From Sedimentisphaerales bacterium (GTDB lineage: Bacteria; Planctomycetota; Phycisphaerae; Sedimentisphaerales; Anaerohalosphaeraceae): a DNA stretch of 42,694 nucleotides. The stretch is from positions 1 through 42,694 of the forward strand of contig JAFGPC010000093.1 of the NCBI GenBank assembly GCA_016926155.1, given 5' to 3'. This document shows positions 6,651 through 16,364 of the stretch, piece after piece; position 1 is the first letter of the stretch, and each line of letters starts with the position of its first letter. The position numbers and the translations under genes were made by a program. Under the pieces are notes generated by a model. It had not been told where the DNA came from. It saw only the letters and a program-made list of their open reading frames with translations, and did not search any database.

Positions 6651-8366
6651 TTATGAACTGTAGGCCTTGACGATGTACTGGTCCATCATGCGATGCGTGT
6701 TGAAGAAGGAACCGTTCAGGGCAATCGCATGCAGCATGATGCTGAGGAACTGTTCCCGGTTTTGATAGTATGTAGGCATGACAACAGTTTCCAGTTTGTC
6801 ATACAGGTCGTCGGCGTCCGATTCCCGGGTGCTCTCGGCGATTTCTTTTTCCGGTTCCATACCAATGGCCCAGCCGGTCACGTTTTCGATGCAGCCTTCG
6901 ATCCACCAGCCATCCAAAATACTGAATGAAGGTACTCCGTTCAAGGCCGCCTTCATGCCGCTGGTGCCGGAGGCTTCCATCGGCGGCTGGGGCGTATTGA
7001 GCCAGACATCTACTCCCGCCGTCAGCAACTGACCCAGTTCGATGTCATAGTTGGGCAGATAAACCAGTTTAATCTTGCCGCGAAGCTTTTTGCATATCTC
7101 GAAGATATGCACGATCAACTCTTTTCCCTTCGCATCGTTCGGATGCGCTTTCCCGGCATAGATGACTTGCAAGGCGCCGAATTTGTCGGCGATTTCAACA
7201 AGCCGGTCCGGATCGTCCAGCAAAAGGTCGGCTCGTTTGTAACTGGTGGCTCGTCGTGCAAAACCGAGCGTGAAATGATCCAGGTCCATTCCGCAGTTGG
7301 TTTCACGATTGATATATTCCAACAAACGCAGTTTTTCGGCGCGATGAGCAGCCCAGACGTCTTCGGACTTCAGGCCCAGAGCGTAACGCAGACTGAAATT
7401 ATCTTCCCGCCAGCCGGGAATATGCTCGTCGTATAACTGAGCAAACGATTCGGAAACCCAGGTAGCGGCATGTACTCCGTTGGTAATCGAATCGATCACA
7501 TATGGAGCAAACATATTCCGCGAGACCTCTCCGTGTTTTTTGGCTACGCCATTAACATAATCACTGAGGCTCAATGCAAGATAGGTCATGTTCAAAGATT
7601 CGTCACAGCAGACTACCTTCGGTATGTTGAAGGCAGGATGCGTGCCCAGGATCGACTTGACCAGTTTCATATCGAACTTGTCATGGCCTGCTTCGACGGG
7701 GGTATGTGTCGTGAAAACACATTTTTGCCGTACGGTCGCCAGGATCTTGGGAGTGATTTTTTTGGCGCTGCTTTCGGTCAGTTGCCGGTCCAGCAACTCC
7801 ACGGTCAGGAGACTGGCATGGCCTTCGTTCATGTGATATTTCTGAATGCCGTCGTAACGAAGGGCGTCAAGCATACGAACGCCGCCGATACCGAGAATGA
7901 TCTCCTGACACAGTCGGTACGCCTTGTCTCCGCCATAGAGGGAATCGGTCAGTTGTCGGTCCTGTTCGGCATTTTCCTTCAAGTCGGTATCCAGAAAATA
8001 GACGGGAATCACATGCCCGCTGAAACCTTTGACCTCATATTTCCAGCAGCGAATCTGGACTGTTCGTTTTTCGATCTGAACGTTTACTCGTTGGGGCATT
8101 TCCACAAGAAAATCATCCGTCGACCAGATGACAGGCTCTTCGATTTGCTTGCCTGCACTATCCAGTCGCTGGTAAAAATACCCTTTTCGATACAGCAGGG
8201 AAACGCCCACAAGATTGATCCTGCGATCGGCAGCGGCACGAATCGTATCACCGGCCAGGATGCCCAGGCCTCCGCTATAGGTGGGCATACCGGGATCAAG
8301 ACCGATTTCCATACTGAAATAAGCGATTTTGCCTTTGTTTCCGTTTGTTGTCAGGTTGTTTACCAT
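6651..8366 (-). CDS. glgP: Alpha-glucan (glycogen) phosphorylase, short GT35 form
   Basis: 571 residues from ATG 8366, which has AGGAG 6 bases upstream; a TTG three bases earlier is not needed. The enzyme cleaves alpha-1,4-glucan with phosphate to give glucose 1-phosphate. The N-terminus [20 protein letters not shown] and GGLGILAGD is typical of the short alpha-glucan phosphorylase group (about 550-700 residues), shorter than the roughly 800-residue glycogen phosphorylases. The pyridoxal-phosphate site [14 protein letters not shown] is intact, with the lysine at residue 472. It lies 81 bases downstream of bioD on the same strand and may share its transcript, although no pathway link to biotin is evident. 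Confidence 0.92.
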   Translation of the reverse strand: MVNNLTTNGNKGKIAYFSMEIGLDPGMPTYSGGLGILAGDTIRAAADRRINLVGVSLLYRKGYFYQRLDSAGKQIEEPVIWSTDDFLVEMPQRVNVQIEKRTVQIRCWKYEVKGFSGHVIPVYFLDTDLKENAEQDRQLTDSLYGGDKAYRLCQEIILGIGGVRMLDALRYDGIQKYHMNEGHASLLTVELLDRQLTESSAKKITPKILATVRQKCVFTTHTPVEAGHDKFDMKLVKSILGTHPAFNIPKVVCCDESLNMTYLALSLSDYVNGVAKKHGEVSRNMFAPYVIDSITNGVHAATWVSESFAQLYDEHIPGWREDNFSLRYALGLKSEDVWAAHRAEKLRLLEYINRETNCGMDLDHFTLGFARRATSYKRADLLLDDPDRLVEIADKFGALQVIYAGKAHPNDAKGKELIVHIFEICKKLRGKIKLVYLPNYDIELGQLLTAGVDVWLNTPQPPMEASGTSGMKAALNGVPSFSILDGWWIEGCIENVTGWAIGMEPEKEIAESTRESDADDLYDKLETVVMPTYYQNREQFLSIMLHAIALNGSFFNTHRMMDQYIVKAYSS

Positions 8367-8447
8367 CAAAAACTCCTATCTTCTGCGTCAAAAGACGCCA
8401 TATATTTATGATTCCTATCCGGAAAGGTTCAGCGGAAAGTAGTATTT

Positions 8448-9182
8448 TCATCTGGCCTGTTGCCAGTCGACTCGTTCCAGTGAAACAATCACTGTCCGGC
8501 TAAGCCGCCCCTGTTCCACATTACTAGCCGGATCCCAAGGCACCACCGCCAGAAGGGGTATATGACCCCATTCCTTGAGAACATCGGCGACGGTTTCTTC
8601 CGCGATTCCGGCACGGGCGGTATCATATCCATTGATGACCAGCCCTGCAAGAGGCAGTCCTGAGTTTCTTATCGCGTCGATGGTTAAAAGGGTATGGTTG
8701 ATCGTACCCAGGCCAGGCCGGGCAACGACCAGGACCGGCAAACGGAAGCCCTTCATCATATCCAGGACATCCACATCCCGGCTGATGGGAACCCGTACCC
8801 CCCCGATTCCTTCCACCAGGACAAAATCGCTGACCTTACAGAGATGGCGGTAGGCGATGGCAATCGCCTCAAAATCGACCTGGCGTTTTTCCCGTTCTTC
8901 ACAGACGACCGGGGCGGCCGGGATGGCGAAGGTGACCGGATTGATCACGGACAGCGACAGGTCGGTATCGGAGGCGAAGGCCAGAAATTCGGCATCACTG
9001 CTGACCAGGCCTTCCCGTTCATGACGGCAACCGCTGGCGACGGGTTTAAAAACGCCGACTTTGACGCCTTTTTGGGAAAGGGAACGGGCAATCCCGCCGG
9101 TAACCAGGGTTTTTCCCACGCCGGTATCGGTACCCGTGATAAAGAGCCCTCGGGCTTTGGGAAATTTGAGTTTGAACGGCAT
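8448..9182 (-). CDS. bioD: Dethiobiotin synthetase
   Basis: 244 residues. ATP-dependent carboxylation and ring closure of 7,8-diaminopelargonate to dethiobiotin, in biotin synthesis. The P-loop GTDTGVGKT is at residues 17-25, followed by KPVASG and, near the middle, VEGIGGVRVPIS, the usual substrate-binding loops. The start overlaps the bioA stop by one base (TGATG), so translation is coupled. Length is slightly above the usual 220-230 residues. A usual neighbour, bioF or bioB, is not in the window. Confidence 0.94.
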   Translation of the reverse strand: MPFKLKFPKARGLFITGTDTGVGKTLVTGGIARSLSQKGVKVGVFKPVASGCRHEREGLVSSDAEFLAFASDTDLSLSVINPVTFAIPAAPVVCEEREKRQVDFEAIAIAYRHLCKVSDFVLVEGIGGVRVPISRDVDVLDMMKGFRLPVLVVARPGLGTINHTLLTIDAIRNSGLPLAGLVINGYDTARAGIAEETVADVLKEWGHIPLLAVVPWDPASNVEQGRLSRTVIVSLERVDWQQAR

Positions 9183-10546
9183 CAGGCATTCCTCACCAGA
9201 CGGGGCAGGTCGTCGATCAAGGTATCGATTACAATATCGAGCAGGATTTGCAGGGTCATTCGATCAATAGCCAAAGGTGGCATAAGAACGATTACGTCCG
9301 AAAGCGGTCGCATCATAGCGCCCCGGCACCGCATTAGAGCACAAAGCTTGGCGCCCAGCGTCATTTCATACAAAAATGATTCTTTGGATTTTTTGTTTTT
9401 GACGATTTCAATCCCGGCCATCATACCGCACTGTCTCACATCGCCGATATGATCGAGTCGGGCGATTTTTTCCAGAGTATCACGAATCAGGGCGATTTTG
9501 TCAGGCAGTGTTTCAAGGAGTCGATTTTGTTCAAACAGATCCAGGGATGCGATCGCCGCCGCACAACCCAGGGCGTTGCCTGTGTATGTATGTCCATGAT
9601 AAAAGGTCTTGAAGTCTGCCACTTCACCGAGAAAAGCTTCGTAAATTTGCTGAGTGGCCAAGGTGGCGGCCAGGGGCAGGCACCCCCCGGTAATCCCTTT
9701 TGCCAGACACAACAGGTCGGGTGTGACATTTTCATGCTCACAAGCGAACATCCTGCCCGTCCGTCCAAAACCTGTGGCGACTTCATCGACGATCAGGAGT
9801 GTATCGTATTTTTTCGTCAGTTCACGTACACCTTTGAGAAAGCCGGACGGATGGACAATCATGCCGGCCGCCCCCTGAACGAGTGGTTCGACGACAACCG
9901 CGGCCATCTCATGGCTGCGTTCTTGCAAGAGTTGTTCTATCTGGTCCAGGCTGAATTGACGACATTGATCAATACTGCCATCAAATCGATACGGATACGG
10001 AGCCGGCACAAAGCAAGTCTCAAAGAGAAGTGAATGAAAGATGCCGTGGAATAGTTCCATCCCCCCGACGCTGACCGAGCCGATGGTATCCCCATGGTAG
10101 GAATTTCGCAAGGCGATGAATTGGGTGCGGGTTTTCTTTCCCTGATTATGCCAGAACTGGTACGCCATTTTCAAGGCGATCTCGACAGCCGTAGCGCCGC
10201 TGTCGGAGTAGAAGACCTTGGTTAAACCGTTCGGCGCGATTCGAATAATCCTTTCGGCCAGTTCGACCGAGCGACTCTGGGCAAGACCCAGCAGCGTACT
10301 GTGGGCGATTCTGTCCAGTTGTTCGCGGATTGCGGAGTCGATCTGGGGTACGTGATGGCCATGGACATTGCACCAAAGCGAGCCGACGCCGTCGATATAG
10401 CGTCGCCCTTCCGTGTCGATCAGATAGAATCCCTCACCCGATTCGATCACAATCGGTTCACCGGACAGCCAGTCCTTCATCTGGGTAAACGGATGCCAGA
10501 CGTACTCCTTATCCGCTGTGATGAGTTGCTTTGTCTTTTCCTTCAT
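9182..10546 (-). CDS. bioA: Adenosylmethionine-8-amino-7-oxononanoate aminotransferase
   Basis: 454 residues, fold-type I PLP aminotransferase making 7,8-diaminopelargonate from KAPA, the step just before BioD. Recognisable elements: WHPFTQMKDW (17-26) near the start, DSGATAVEIALK (115-126), SYHGDTIG (149-156), the PLP-phosphate aspartate in VDEVATGFGRTG (D254) and the Schiff-base lysine in LAKGITGG (K283). HPFTQM distinguishes BioA from other class III aminotransferases. It precedes bioD with a one-base overlap, and follows a lipoprotein gene with a 63-base gap. An inverted repeat GTTCG-N8-CGAAC lies at 10549-10566 just before the start; I see no BirA box. Confidence 0.95.
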   Translation of the reverse strand: MKEKTKQLITADKEYVWHPFTQMKDWLSGEPIVIESGEGFYLIDTEGRRYIDGVGSLWCNVHGHHVPQIDSAIREQLDRIAHSTLLGLAQSRSVELAERIIRIAPNGLTKVFYSDSGATAVEIALKMAYQFWHNQGKKTRTQFIALRNSYHGDTIGSVSVGGMELFHGIFHSLLFETCFVPAPYPYRFDGSIDQCRQFSLDQIEQLLQERSHEMAAVVVEPLVQGAAGMIVHPSGFLKGVRELTKKYDTLLIVDEVATGFGRTGRMFACEHENVTPDLLCLAKGITGGCLPLAATLATQQIYEAFLGEVADFKTFYHGHTYTGNALGCAAAIASLDLFEQNRLLETLPDKIALIRDTLEKIARLDHIGDVRQCGMMAGIEIVKNKKSKESFLYEMTLGAKLCALMRCRGAMMRPLSDVIVLMPPLAIDRMTLQILLDIVIDTLIDDLPRLVRNA

Positions 10547-10609
10547 CGGTTCGTTATCATTCGAACGGGAATTAGATTTGATATATACCTTTACACATTT
10601 GGGCTGGTT

Positions 10610-11233
10610 TTATTTTTCTTCCTGATTTTGTTCTGTTGTTTTCAGTGGTTTCGCCGGAACCAGTTCCATCGCTTCTCCAAAAGCCTTTTCCGTCTTCGCG
10701 CAGTTAACCACGAACTTCTGCAACTCTTTTGTGCCGGCGGTCAGGACAATCCCGTCTCCGTCGTCCATGATTTCATGTTTAACCAAATCCGGCTTTTCCT
10801 GAAGCATCTCCTCGATCTTGTCCGGATTCATCATGTGCAGGTCCCAGCCTGTTTCCGTTCGGATAACTTTCAGGAAGGTATGTCCCGGAATCAGATGGAT
10901 GGCATACAGTTCGTGCATTTTTTCATCATCCAGGTCGCCGGGGAACATATCCATGAATAACATTCCTTCCAACCTGACCAGATGCACCTTAAATTTCCCG
11001 CTCTTTCCGTTGTCACCGACGACAGTCAGTTTATAAGTCTTTTCATTATCCTCTTTTTCGAACGTCCATGTCGTATCTTCATTATCCTGCATCCACCGGC
11101 CTAGAAGTTGTTCCTCAAAAACGAGGGTCTTGTCATCGTAGAGCCGATGCAATGAAGGCACACAACCGACCAGAAACACAACCGAAAAACTCAGCCAGAA
11201 TCGTTTGGTAACCATTTCTAACCCCTTTCTCAT
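10610..11233 (-). CDS. Lipoprotein of unknown function
   Basis: 207 residues. The N-terminus carries a lipoprotein signal ending at the lipobox FLVGC, with the lipidated Cys at residue 24. GAGGAG lies just upstream of the ATG at 11233; the Met at residue 7 also has a ribosome-site-like AAAGGGG and would shorten the signal. The mature part begins with a segment like LYDDKTLVFEEQLLGRW, then strand-rich text (TWTFEKEDN, YKLTVVGDNGK, MLFMDMFPGDLDD) and ends with an acidic tail. The FEEQLLGRW and TWTF pattern is like small beta-barrel lipocalin-type or META-like folds, but I do not recognise a named family. It is first in the minus-strand bioA-bioD-glgP run. Confidence 0.75.
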   Translation of the reverse strand: MRKGLEMVTKRFWLSFSVVFLVGCVPSLHRLYDDKTLVFEEQLLGRWMQDNEDTTWTFEKEDNEKTYKLTVVGDNGKSGKFKVHLVRLEGMLFMDMFPGDLDDEKMHELYAIHLIPGHTFLKVIRTETGWDLHMMNPDKIEEMLQEKPDLVKHEIMDDGDGIVLTAGTKELQKFVVNCAKTEKAFGEAMELVPAKPLKTTEQNQEEK

Positions 11234-11267
11234 CTGAACTCCTCATTTTTATTCAAAACCTTCATGC

Positions 11268-11295
11268 AATATACCACAGTCATAGTCGGTGGCAA
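11268..11295 (-). promoter_or_regulatory. Sigma-70-type promoter for lipoprotein-bioA-bioD-glgP
   Basis: On the minus strand TTGCCA (11290-11295) is followed after 16 bases by TATATT (11268-11273), about 35 bases before the lipoprotein start. Both boxes are close to consensus; no other evidence supports it. Confidence 0.45.
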
Positions 11296-11324
11296 GACAG
11301 AACCAGGATTGGAGGAGAATAGAG

Positions 11325-12023
11325 TTGAAAAAACCTGGTTTCATGGGCATGATGGGGCTCATGGTAGATTATGAACAAGCAGGACGTTTTGAGTATGTAA
11401 GAGAGACCATGATCCGGCAGCACCTGGAGGCAAGGGGCATTAGTGACCCAGCCGTACTCAAAGCGATGCGGGCCGTTCACCGGGAGGAATTTGTCACGGG
11501 CAAGTACCTAGCCGAGGCGTATGCCGACCGGCCCCTGCCGATCGGACTAGGCCAGACCATCAGCCAGCCCTATATCGTGGCCCTGATGACCCAGGAGCTT
11601 CGGTTGAACAGAGATTGCGACGTGCTCGAACTAGGTACAGGCTGTGGATATCAGACAGCTATCCTGGCCAGGCTTTCCAAGCGGGTGTATACCATCGAAC
11701 GGCTGGGGCAATTATCCGAATCCGCCCAGGCCGTTCTGGGGCGGCTGGGTATAGAAAACGTGGAATATTTTGTCGGCGACGGCAGCAAAGGCTGGCCGGA
11801 AAAGAAAACATTCGATCGTATTATTATCACGGCCGCCGTCCCTCAGGTTCCGCAGCCGATAGTCGAGCAGCTCAAGGAAGACGGCCTGCTGGTGGCTCCG
11901 GTAGGCGGGGACTTTGCACAGGACTTGATTTGTTACCGAAAATGGGAAGGCCAATTACAGCCGAGCATGATCTGCGGCTGCCGCTTTGTCAAACTGATCG
12001 GAGAGTATGGATTCGACAAATGA
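11325..12023 (+). CDS. pcm: Protein-L-isoaspartate O-methyltransferase
   Basis: 232 residues if the TTG at 11325 is used. That codon has GGAGGAG at 11311-11317, seven bases upstream, while an upstream ATG at 11289 has no ribosome site. The enzyme methylates isoaspartyl residues with SAM, starting repair of aged proteins. Family landmarks: VRETMIRQHLEARGISDPAVL near the start (split here by text), LPIGLGQTISQPYIVALM (71-88), the SAM loop LELGTGCGYQTAIL (101-114) and VGDGSKGWPE. The length is about 20 residues beyond the E. coli enzyme, mostly at the N-terminus. The last 17 bases overlap recG. Confidence 0.92.
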   Translation: MKKPGFMGMMGLMVDYEQAGRFEYVRETMIRQHLEARGISDPAVLKAMRAVHREEFVTGKYLAEAYADRPLPIGLGQTISQPYIVALMTQELRLNRDCDVLELGTGCGYQTAILARLSKRVYTIERLGQLSESAQAVLGRLGIENVEYFVGDGSKGWPEKKTFDRIIITAAVPQVPQPIVEQLKEDGLLVAPVGGDFAQDLICYRKWEGQLQPSMICGCRFVKLIGEYGFDK

Positions 12024-14094
12024 GCACAATCTGGACCTGGCGATGCCTGTGCAGTATGTCAAAGGAGTGGGACCCGTTCGAGCCCAGGCCTTTGCCGAGC
12101 TGGGTGTTCATACACTGGAGGATTTGCTGGAGTATTTTCCGCGTGACTGGCGTTTCGCCCCGGATTTGGTCAAGATCGCCGACCTGGAGCCGGACCAGAC
12201 GGGCACGGTGATCGGCGTGATCGAGCAGACGGATTTTCATCGATCCCGCCGGACGCCCATGTTCAAGGCCATGATCGCCGACGACACCGGCGTCTGTTAC
12301 CTGGTCTGGTTTCATGGCGGGTATCTGCGCAACGAGCTTGAGCCGGGTCAGGTAATCATGGTCTCGGGAAAGATTACGCTGTACAAATTCCTGAAACAGA
12401 TGACCAATCCGCGCTTTACAATCCTCGATGAGGAGGACCAGGCCAATCCCGAACAGTTTGGCGGGGCGGTCTATCCGGGAACGTCGGCGCTGCCTCCCCG
12501 GCAGATTCGTCGTATTATCCGGCCGATTCTCCACGATGCGACGAAGCTGGCGGCGGAATTCTATGAAGAGAACTTTTGCAGAAAAAATGAGCTTCTCGGG
12601 CGAAGTGAGGCGTACTGTCAGATTCACGATCCCACCGACCAGGACAAGCTGGTCCAGGCCAAACGACGGCTCAAGTACGATGAACTGTTCCTGATGCAGC
12701 TCGGTCTGGCCATCAAGCGATATCACGTGCAGCACAACGCCGTTGCGACGGCGATGGAGCACAATGAAAAAATCGACAGCCGGGTCCGCAGGCGGTTTCC
12801 GTTCCTGCTTACCTCCGATCAGGACGCCGTCATCGATGAGATCGTCGCCGATATGGCCCGATCCGTTCCGATGAACCGGCTCCTGCAGGGCGATGTGGGC
12901 TCGGGTAAGACCGTGGTGGCGTTGTATGCAGCGCTGCTAGCCGTGGCCAACAAGACCCAGGCGGCGATCATGACGCCGACCGAGATTTTGGCGGGACAAC
13001 ATTTTCAGAGTATCGAACGATATCTCAAGGGCAGCCGGGTTCGTCGGGAGTTGATTACCGGGGGGATCACCGGAAAAAAACGACAGGATCTGACGGATCG
13101 CCTGCGATCCGGAGAAATTGACATTGCCGTCGGAACTGTGGCCCTGCTGCAGGAGGATATCGACTTTGCCGATTTGGGGCTGGTCGTGGTCGACGAACAG
13201 CACAAATTCGGCGTGCGCCAGCGATCGCTGATCCGCAAGGGAAAGGCCCCGCATTGTTTGGTCATGACGGCGACACCCATCCCGCGGACGCTGGCGATGA
13301 CGGCGTTCGGCGACCTGGATGTGTCGATTATCCGGAACAGTCCGCCGGGCCGGGGCAAGGTGACGACCAAATGGGTCCAGCCGCACAATCGGGATGCAGC
13401 GTTTGAGTTTATCCGGCAGCGGCTCAAGGCAGGCAAGCAGGCGTATTTTGTCTATCCGCGGATCGATGTCGACGCCGAGAACGGCGACGTCAAGGCGGCG
13501 ATCAGCGAGCATAAGATATTGCAGGAGAAGGTATTCCCTGTGTTTTCGGTCGGTCTGCTTCACGGACAGATGAAATCCCAGGAAAAAGAGCGGATCATGC
13601 GGCAGTTCCGAGCGGGAAAAATCCATGTTCTGGTCTCCACGGTCGTGATCGAGGTGGGCGTCGATGTGCCCAAAGCGACGATCATGGTGATCGAGAATGC
13701 CAACCGGTTTGGCCTGGCGCAACTGCATCAGCTTCGCGGGCGGATCGGCCGGGGCCAGAGCAATTCGTACTGCCTGCTCTTTGCCGAGACCGAGGATGAG
13801 ACGGCGGTCAGCCGGCTGGAGATCATGACGCGGAGCAATGACGGATTCGAGATTGCCGAACAGGACCTGCGGCTGCGCGGGCCCGGCGAGCTGTTCAGCA
13901 CACGGCAGCATGGTCTGCCCGACCTGAAGATCGCCAACATCATCGACGACTTTGAACTGCTGGGACTGGCCCGACGGGATGCCTTCGCACTCGTGCAGCA
14001 GGACCCGACACTGTCCCAGCCGGAACATCAGGCCCTTCGAAAAGCCCTCCTAAAAAAATTCGGCGGCAAACTCGGTCTTGTCGACGTGGCGTAA
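12007..14094 (+). CDS. recG: ATP-dependent DNA helicase RecG
   Basis: 695 residues, full length. Acts on stalled replication forks and branched recombination intermediates. The N-terminal wedge part includes VKGVGPVRAQAFAELGV and an OB-fold; the helicase core has Walker A GDVGSGKT (295-302), Walker B as DEQH (396-399) followed by KFGVRQR, the motif MTATPIPRTLAMT, and the RecG-specific LHGQMKSQEKERIM, VIEVGVDVPKAT and QLRGRIGRG segments. It begins inside pcm by 17 bases, so the two are probably co-transcribed. It ends only 16 bases from the convergent lipA gene with no evident hairpin. Confidence 0.96.
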   Translation: MDSTNEHNLDLAMPVQYVKGVGPVRAQAFAELGVHTLEDLLEYFPRDWRFAPDLVKIADLEPDQTGTVIGVIEQTDFHRSRRTPMFKAMIADDTGVCYLVWFHGGYLRNELEPGQVIMVSGKITLYKFLKQMTNPRFTILDEEDQANPEQFGGAVYPGTSALPPRQIRRIIRPILHDATKLAAEFYEENFCRKNELLGRSEAYCQIHDPTDQDKLVQAKRRLKYDELFLMQLGLAIKRYHVQHNAVATAMEHNEKIDSRVRRRFPFLLTSDQDAVIDEIVADMARSVPMNRLLQGDVGSGKTVVALYAALLAVANKTQAAIMTPTEILAGQHFQSIERYLKGSRVRRELITGGITGKKRQDLTDRLRSGEIDIAVGTVALLQEDIDFADLGLVVVDEQHKFGVRQRSLIRKGKAPHCLVMTATPIPRTLAMTAFGDLDVSIIRNSPPGRGKVTTKWVQPHNRDAAFEFIRQRLKAGKQAYFVYPRIDVDAENGDVKAAISEHKILQEKVFPVFSVGLLHGQMKSQEKERIMRQFRAGKIHVLVSTVVIEVGVDVPKATIMVIENANRFGLAQLHQLRGRIGRGQSNSYCLLFAETEDETAVSRLEIMTRSNDGFEIAEQDLRLRGPGELFSTRQHGLPDLKIANIIDDFELLGLARRDAFALVQQDPTLSQPEHQALRKALLKKFGGKLGLVDVA

Positions 14095-14110
14095 AAAGTT
14101 TTTCTGTGCT

Positions 14111-14971
14111 CTAAATTGAATTTTGTTCGGCGTGGAAGCTGCTTCGGGTAAAGGGCGAGCTCATGATCCAGGTAAAGCCTAACTCGCGGGCCTGCTGAGC
14201 CCACCCGTCGAATTTCTCGGGCGGGATGTATTCGACGACCTCGAGCGAGTCTTTGGAGGGGCGCAGGTACTGGCCGATCGCGATGCGGTCGCAGCCGACA
14301 CCGCGAAGGTCGCGGAGTACCTGCTTGACCTGCTCGTCGGTTTCTCCCAAACCCAGCATGATGGAGGATTTGCTCTGCGTATCAGGCCAGGCGGCTTTGG
14401 CCTTTTGCAGCAGGTCCAGCGACCGCCGGTAATCGCCGCCGGAGCGGGCAGCCGCATACAGAGCCGGGACGGTTTCGACATTGTGCCCGAAGACAAGCGG
14501 CAGGGCCTCGGTGAGAATTTCAATAGCCCATTCCTGACAGTCTCGAAAGTCCGGCACCAGCAGCTCGAACTGCAGGCCGGGATGATCTTTGCGACATCGA
14601 AGGACTACATCGCGGAAATGTCCCGCGCCACCGTCGGGAAGATCATCCCGGTCCACACTGGTGATGACCAGGTAGCGAAGTTTCATTCGTCCGGCCATCT
14701 CGCTGACGCGCCGGGGCTCATCCGGATCGGGCGGCAAAGGTTTGCCGTGGCCGACCGAGCAAAACCGGCAGTTGCGGGTACAGATATTGCCCAGGATCAG
14801 GACGGTCGCTGTGCCGCGCCCCCAGCATTCACCGCGGTTGGGGCAGTTGGCATTGGTGCAGATCGTCTCCAGACCCAGTTCGCTCAGCGTGCCCGCGGTA
14901 TGGTTAAATGTATCGCCCGCCCCGAGTCTTCGTTTGAGCCACGGCGGGAGCCTTCGTGTCGTCTCACTCAT
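14111..14971 (-). CDS. lipA: Lipoyl synthase
   Basis: 286 residues. Radical-SAM enzyme that inserts two sulfurs into octanoyl-protein. The auxiliary cluster motif is CTNANCPNRGEC (C38, C43, C49), the radical-SAM motif is CTRNCRFC (C64, C68, C71), and the C-terminal RSS (276-278) that supplies the serine ligand is present. All cluster ligands are intact. The start overlaps the end of lipB by 8 bases, so the two genes of the lipoylation pathway are translationally linked. It is the last gene of the minus-strand run that begins at 18656. Confidence 0.96.
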   Translation of the reverse strand: MSETTRRLPPWLKRRLGAGDTFNHTAGTLSELGLETICTNANCPNRGECWGRGTATVLILGNICTRNCRFCSVGHGKPLPPDPDEPRRVSEMAGRMKLRYLVITSVDRDDLPDGGAGHFRDVVLRCRKDHPGLQFELLVPDFRDCQEWAIEILTEALPLVFGHNVETVPALYAAARSGGDYRRSLDLLQKAKAAWPDTQSKSSIMLGLGETDEQVKQVLRDLRGVGCDRIAIGQYLRPSKDSLEVVEYIPPEKFDGWAQQARELGFTWIMSSPFTRSSFHAEQNSI

Positions 14972-15659
14972 CTGTGTTTTTCACCCAAACTTTCCTGCAC
15001 AGATCGGCCAGTGTTGCTTTAAGTTGATCCATATCGGCCTTTTGGCCCGTATCGGTTTCGACGGAGGTCATCTGTACGCCGTCGATACCGCAGGGCACAA
15101 TCGCCTGAAAGATCGACAGGTCGTTATTGATATTGATCGCCATGCCGTGCAGCGTAACCCATCGCTTGACCTGTACCCCAATGGAGGCGATCTTACGCGG
15201 GCCGATCCACAAGCCGGGAAAGCCCTTGCGTCGATCCGCTGTGACTCCTACTGTTTGGAGCAATTCCATGCCTATAGACTCCAGCCGGCGGATATAGTCG
15301 GTAACACCAAGGTCCAGCGAACGCAGCTTGAGGATCGGATAAAACACCAGTTGCCCGGGATTATGGGCGGTGGCTCCGCCGCCGCGTCGAATCTGCACCA
15401 ACTCAATGTCGCGGTGCTGCAATTGTTCTTCACTGAGCAATACCTTGTTCTCGCTTTGCCGGGCGCCCAGGGTAATCACCGACGGATGTTCCACGATCAA
15501 AACCGTGTTAGGGGCTTGATCTTCATAACGCATCCGGCATAATTCCATCTGGAGAGAAAGAGCCTGAGCATACGACATCAAACCACAATCCCGAACATCC
15601 GGTAACGGTTCATGAGCTTTGGACTGTGGAAGTAACGAATTGTCCGTTTCGGCTTTCAT
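14964..15659 (-). CDS. lipB: Octanoyl-[ACP]:protein octanoyltransferase
   Basis: 231 residues. Transfers octanoate from ACP to lipoyl domains, supplying LipA. The family motifs RRGGGATAHNPGQLVFYPI (91-109), the lysine of RKIASIGVQV (K156), HGMAININND (171-180) and the thioester cysteine of IVPCGI (C190) are all there. The N-terminus carries about 20 extra residues before the usual beginning (DCGLMSYAQAL), so a later start cannot be excluded. It follows a small membrane-protein gene by 50 bases. Confidence 0.95.
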   Translation of the reverse strand: MKAETDNSLLPQSKAHEPLPDVRDCGLMSYAQALSLQMELCRMRYEDQAPNTVLIVEHPSVITLGARQSENKVLLSEEQLQHRDIELVQIRRGGGATAHNPGQLVFYPILKLRSLDLGVTDYIRRLESIGMELLQTVGVTADRRKGFPGLWIGPRKIASIGVQVKRWVTLHGMAININNDLSIFQAIVPCGIDGVQMTSVETDTGQKADMDQLKATLADLCRKVWVKNTDE

Positions 15660-15709
15660 TTAAACTAATTATGAGATGGTGTTACAACTCGTCGTTAAAA
15701 TCCTGGGGA

Positions 15710-15955
15710 TCAGAGCCGATGTACGATTAGATTCAGTACGATTCCTACGGCAATCATAAACAGGCTGACGGTGAGAAACAGCACGACCACCTCGCGGACA
15801 AACCGCTTCCAGAACAGGACGCGCATCTTGGTCGCCTTGTAAATAATCGCAATCGAAGCCAGCAGGGGGAACATCCACAGCATGGACCGCCAATCGGTAT
15901 GAATCTCGATCGGGGCCATGAAGCCGGCCAGAATGGAGACGATTTCAGGACTCAT
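15710..15955 (-). CDS. Small two-span membrane protein of unknown function
   Basis: 81 residues with two clear hydrophobic segments (about 27-42 and 56-77) separated by a basic stretch (KATKMRVLFWKRFVRE), so N-terminus and C-terminus probably lie on the same side. It overlaps the upstream gene by 11 bases and precedes lipB, so it is a true gene of the operon rather than a chance ORF. I do not recognise the family. The position beside an exported-protein chaperone and another small membrane protein suggests an envelope role, but that is guesswork. Confidence 0.65.
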   Translation of the reverse strand: MSPEIVSILAGFMAPIEIHTDWRSMLWMFPLLASIAIIYKATKMRVLFWKRFVREVVVLFLTVSLFMIAVGIVLNLIVHRL

Positions 15956-16361
15956 CTTCTTCCTCCCCGATCTTCTCGCCGCGGCCCTGATAGGCCATGT
16001 ACATCGCGCTCAGAATGCAAAGCAGATTCAGCATCCCGGCGATGCTCGTGTAGATTTGTCCTACATCTCCCGGTCGGCCGTAGGCGGCATACTGGCCGGA
16101 TCGCGTAACATTGGCCAAAATACCCACCGCAGGCGATGCCAGAATCTGGGCCATATACCATGGTTTGGCATTCACCGGATCGATCACGCCGATGGAGCCG
16201 ACATATAATCCCGATACAAACGTGGCTGTAATGGTTATGAAAATGATAATCGATCGCTTCCGCTCCCCAATCAGAAAATGTCCGCCCCCGGGTACGGCCC
16301 AGGCCAGAAGACCCACAATTACCAGAAACAACATGTGATCCACTTTGGAACGCGGCTGCAT
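15945..16361 (-). CDS. Polytopic membrane protein with PGxGHxxxG motif
   Basis: 138 residues with three or four hydrophobic segments. The first helix ends with a PGGGHFLIGERKRS motif, the PG-x-GH-x4-G pattern shared by TM2-like and DUF6677-like small membrane proteins; the C-terminus is acidic. It starts three bases after the end of the PpiD/SurA-like gene and overlaps the next small membrane protein by 11 bases, so it sits firmly inside that operon. I recall similar proteins in Planctomycetota, but no function is established. The assignment to DUF6677 is from memory and uncertain. Confidence 0.65.
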   Translation of the reverse strand: MQPRSKVDHMLFLVIVGLLAWAVPGGGHFLIGERKRSIIIFITITATFVSGLYVGSIGVIDPVNAKPWYMAQILASPAVGILANVTRSGQYAAYGRPGDVGQIYTSIAGMLNLLCILSAMYMAYQGRGEKIGEEEDES

Positions 16362-16364
16362 TCG

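Noticed and set aside
7470-8411. 313-codon plus-strand ORF
   Set aside because: Antisense shadow of glgP.
10549-10566. GTTCG-N8-CGAAC as a biotin-repressor operator before bioA
   Set aside because: It does not resemble the known BirA box and lies too near the start; kept only as a note.
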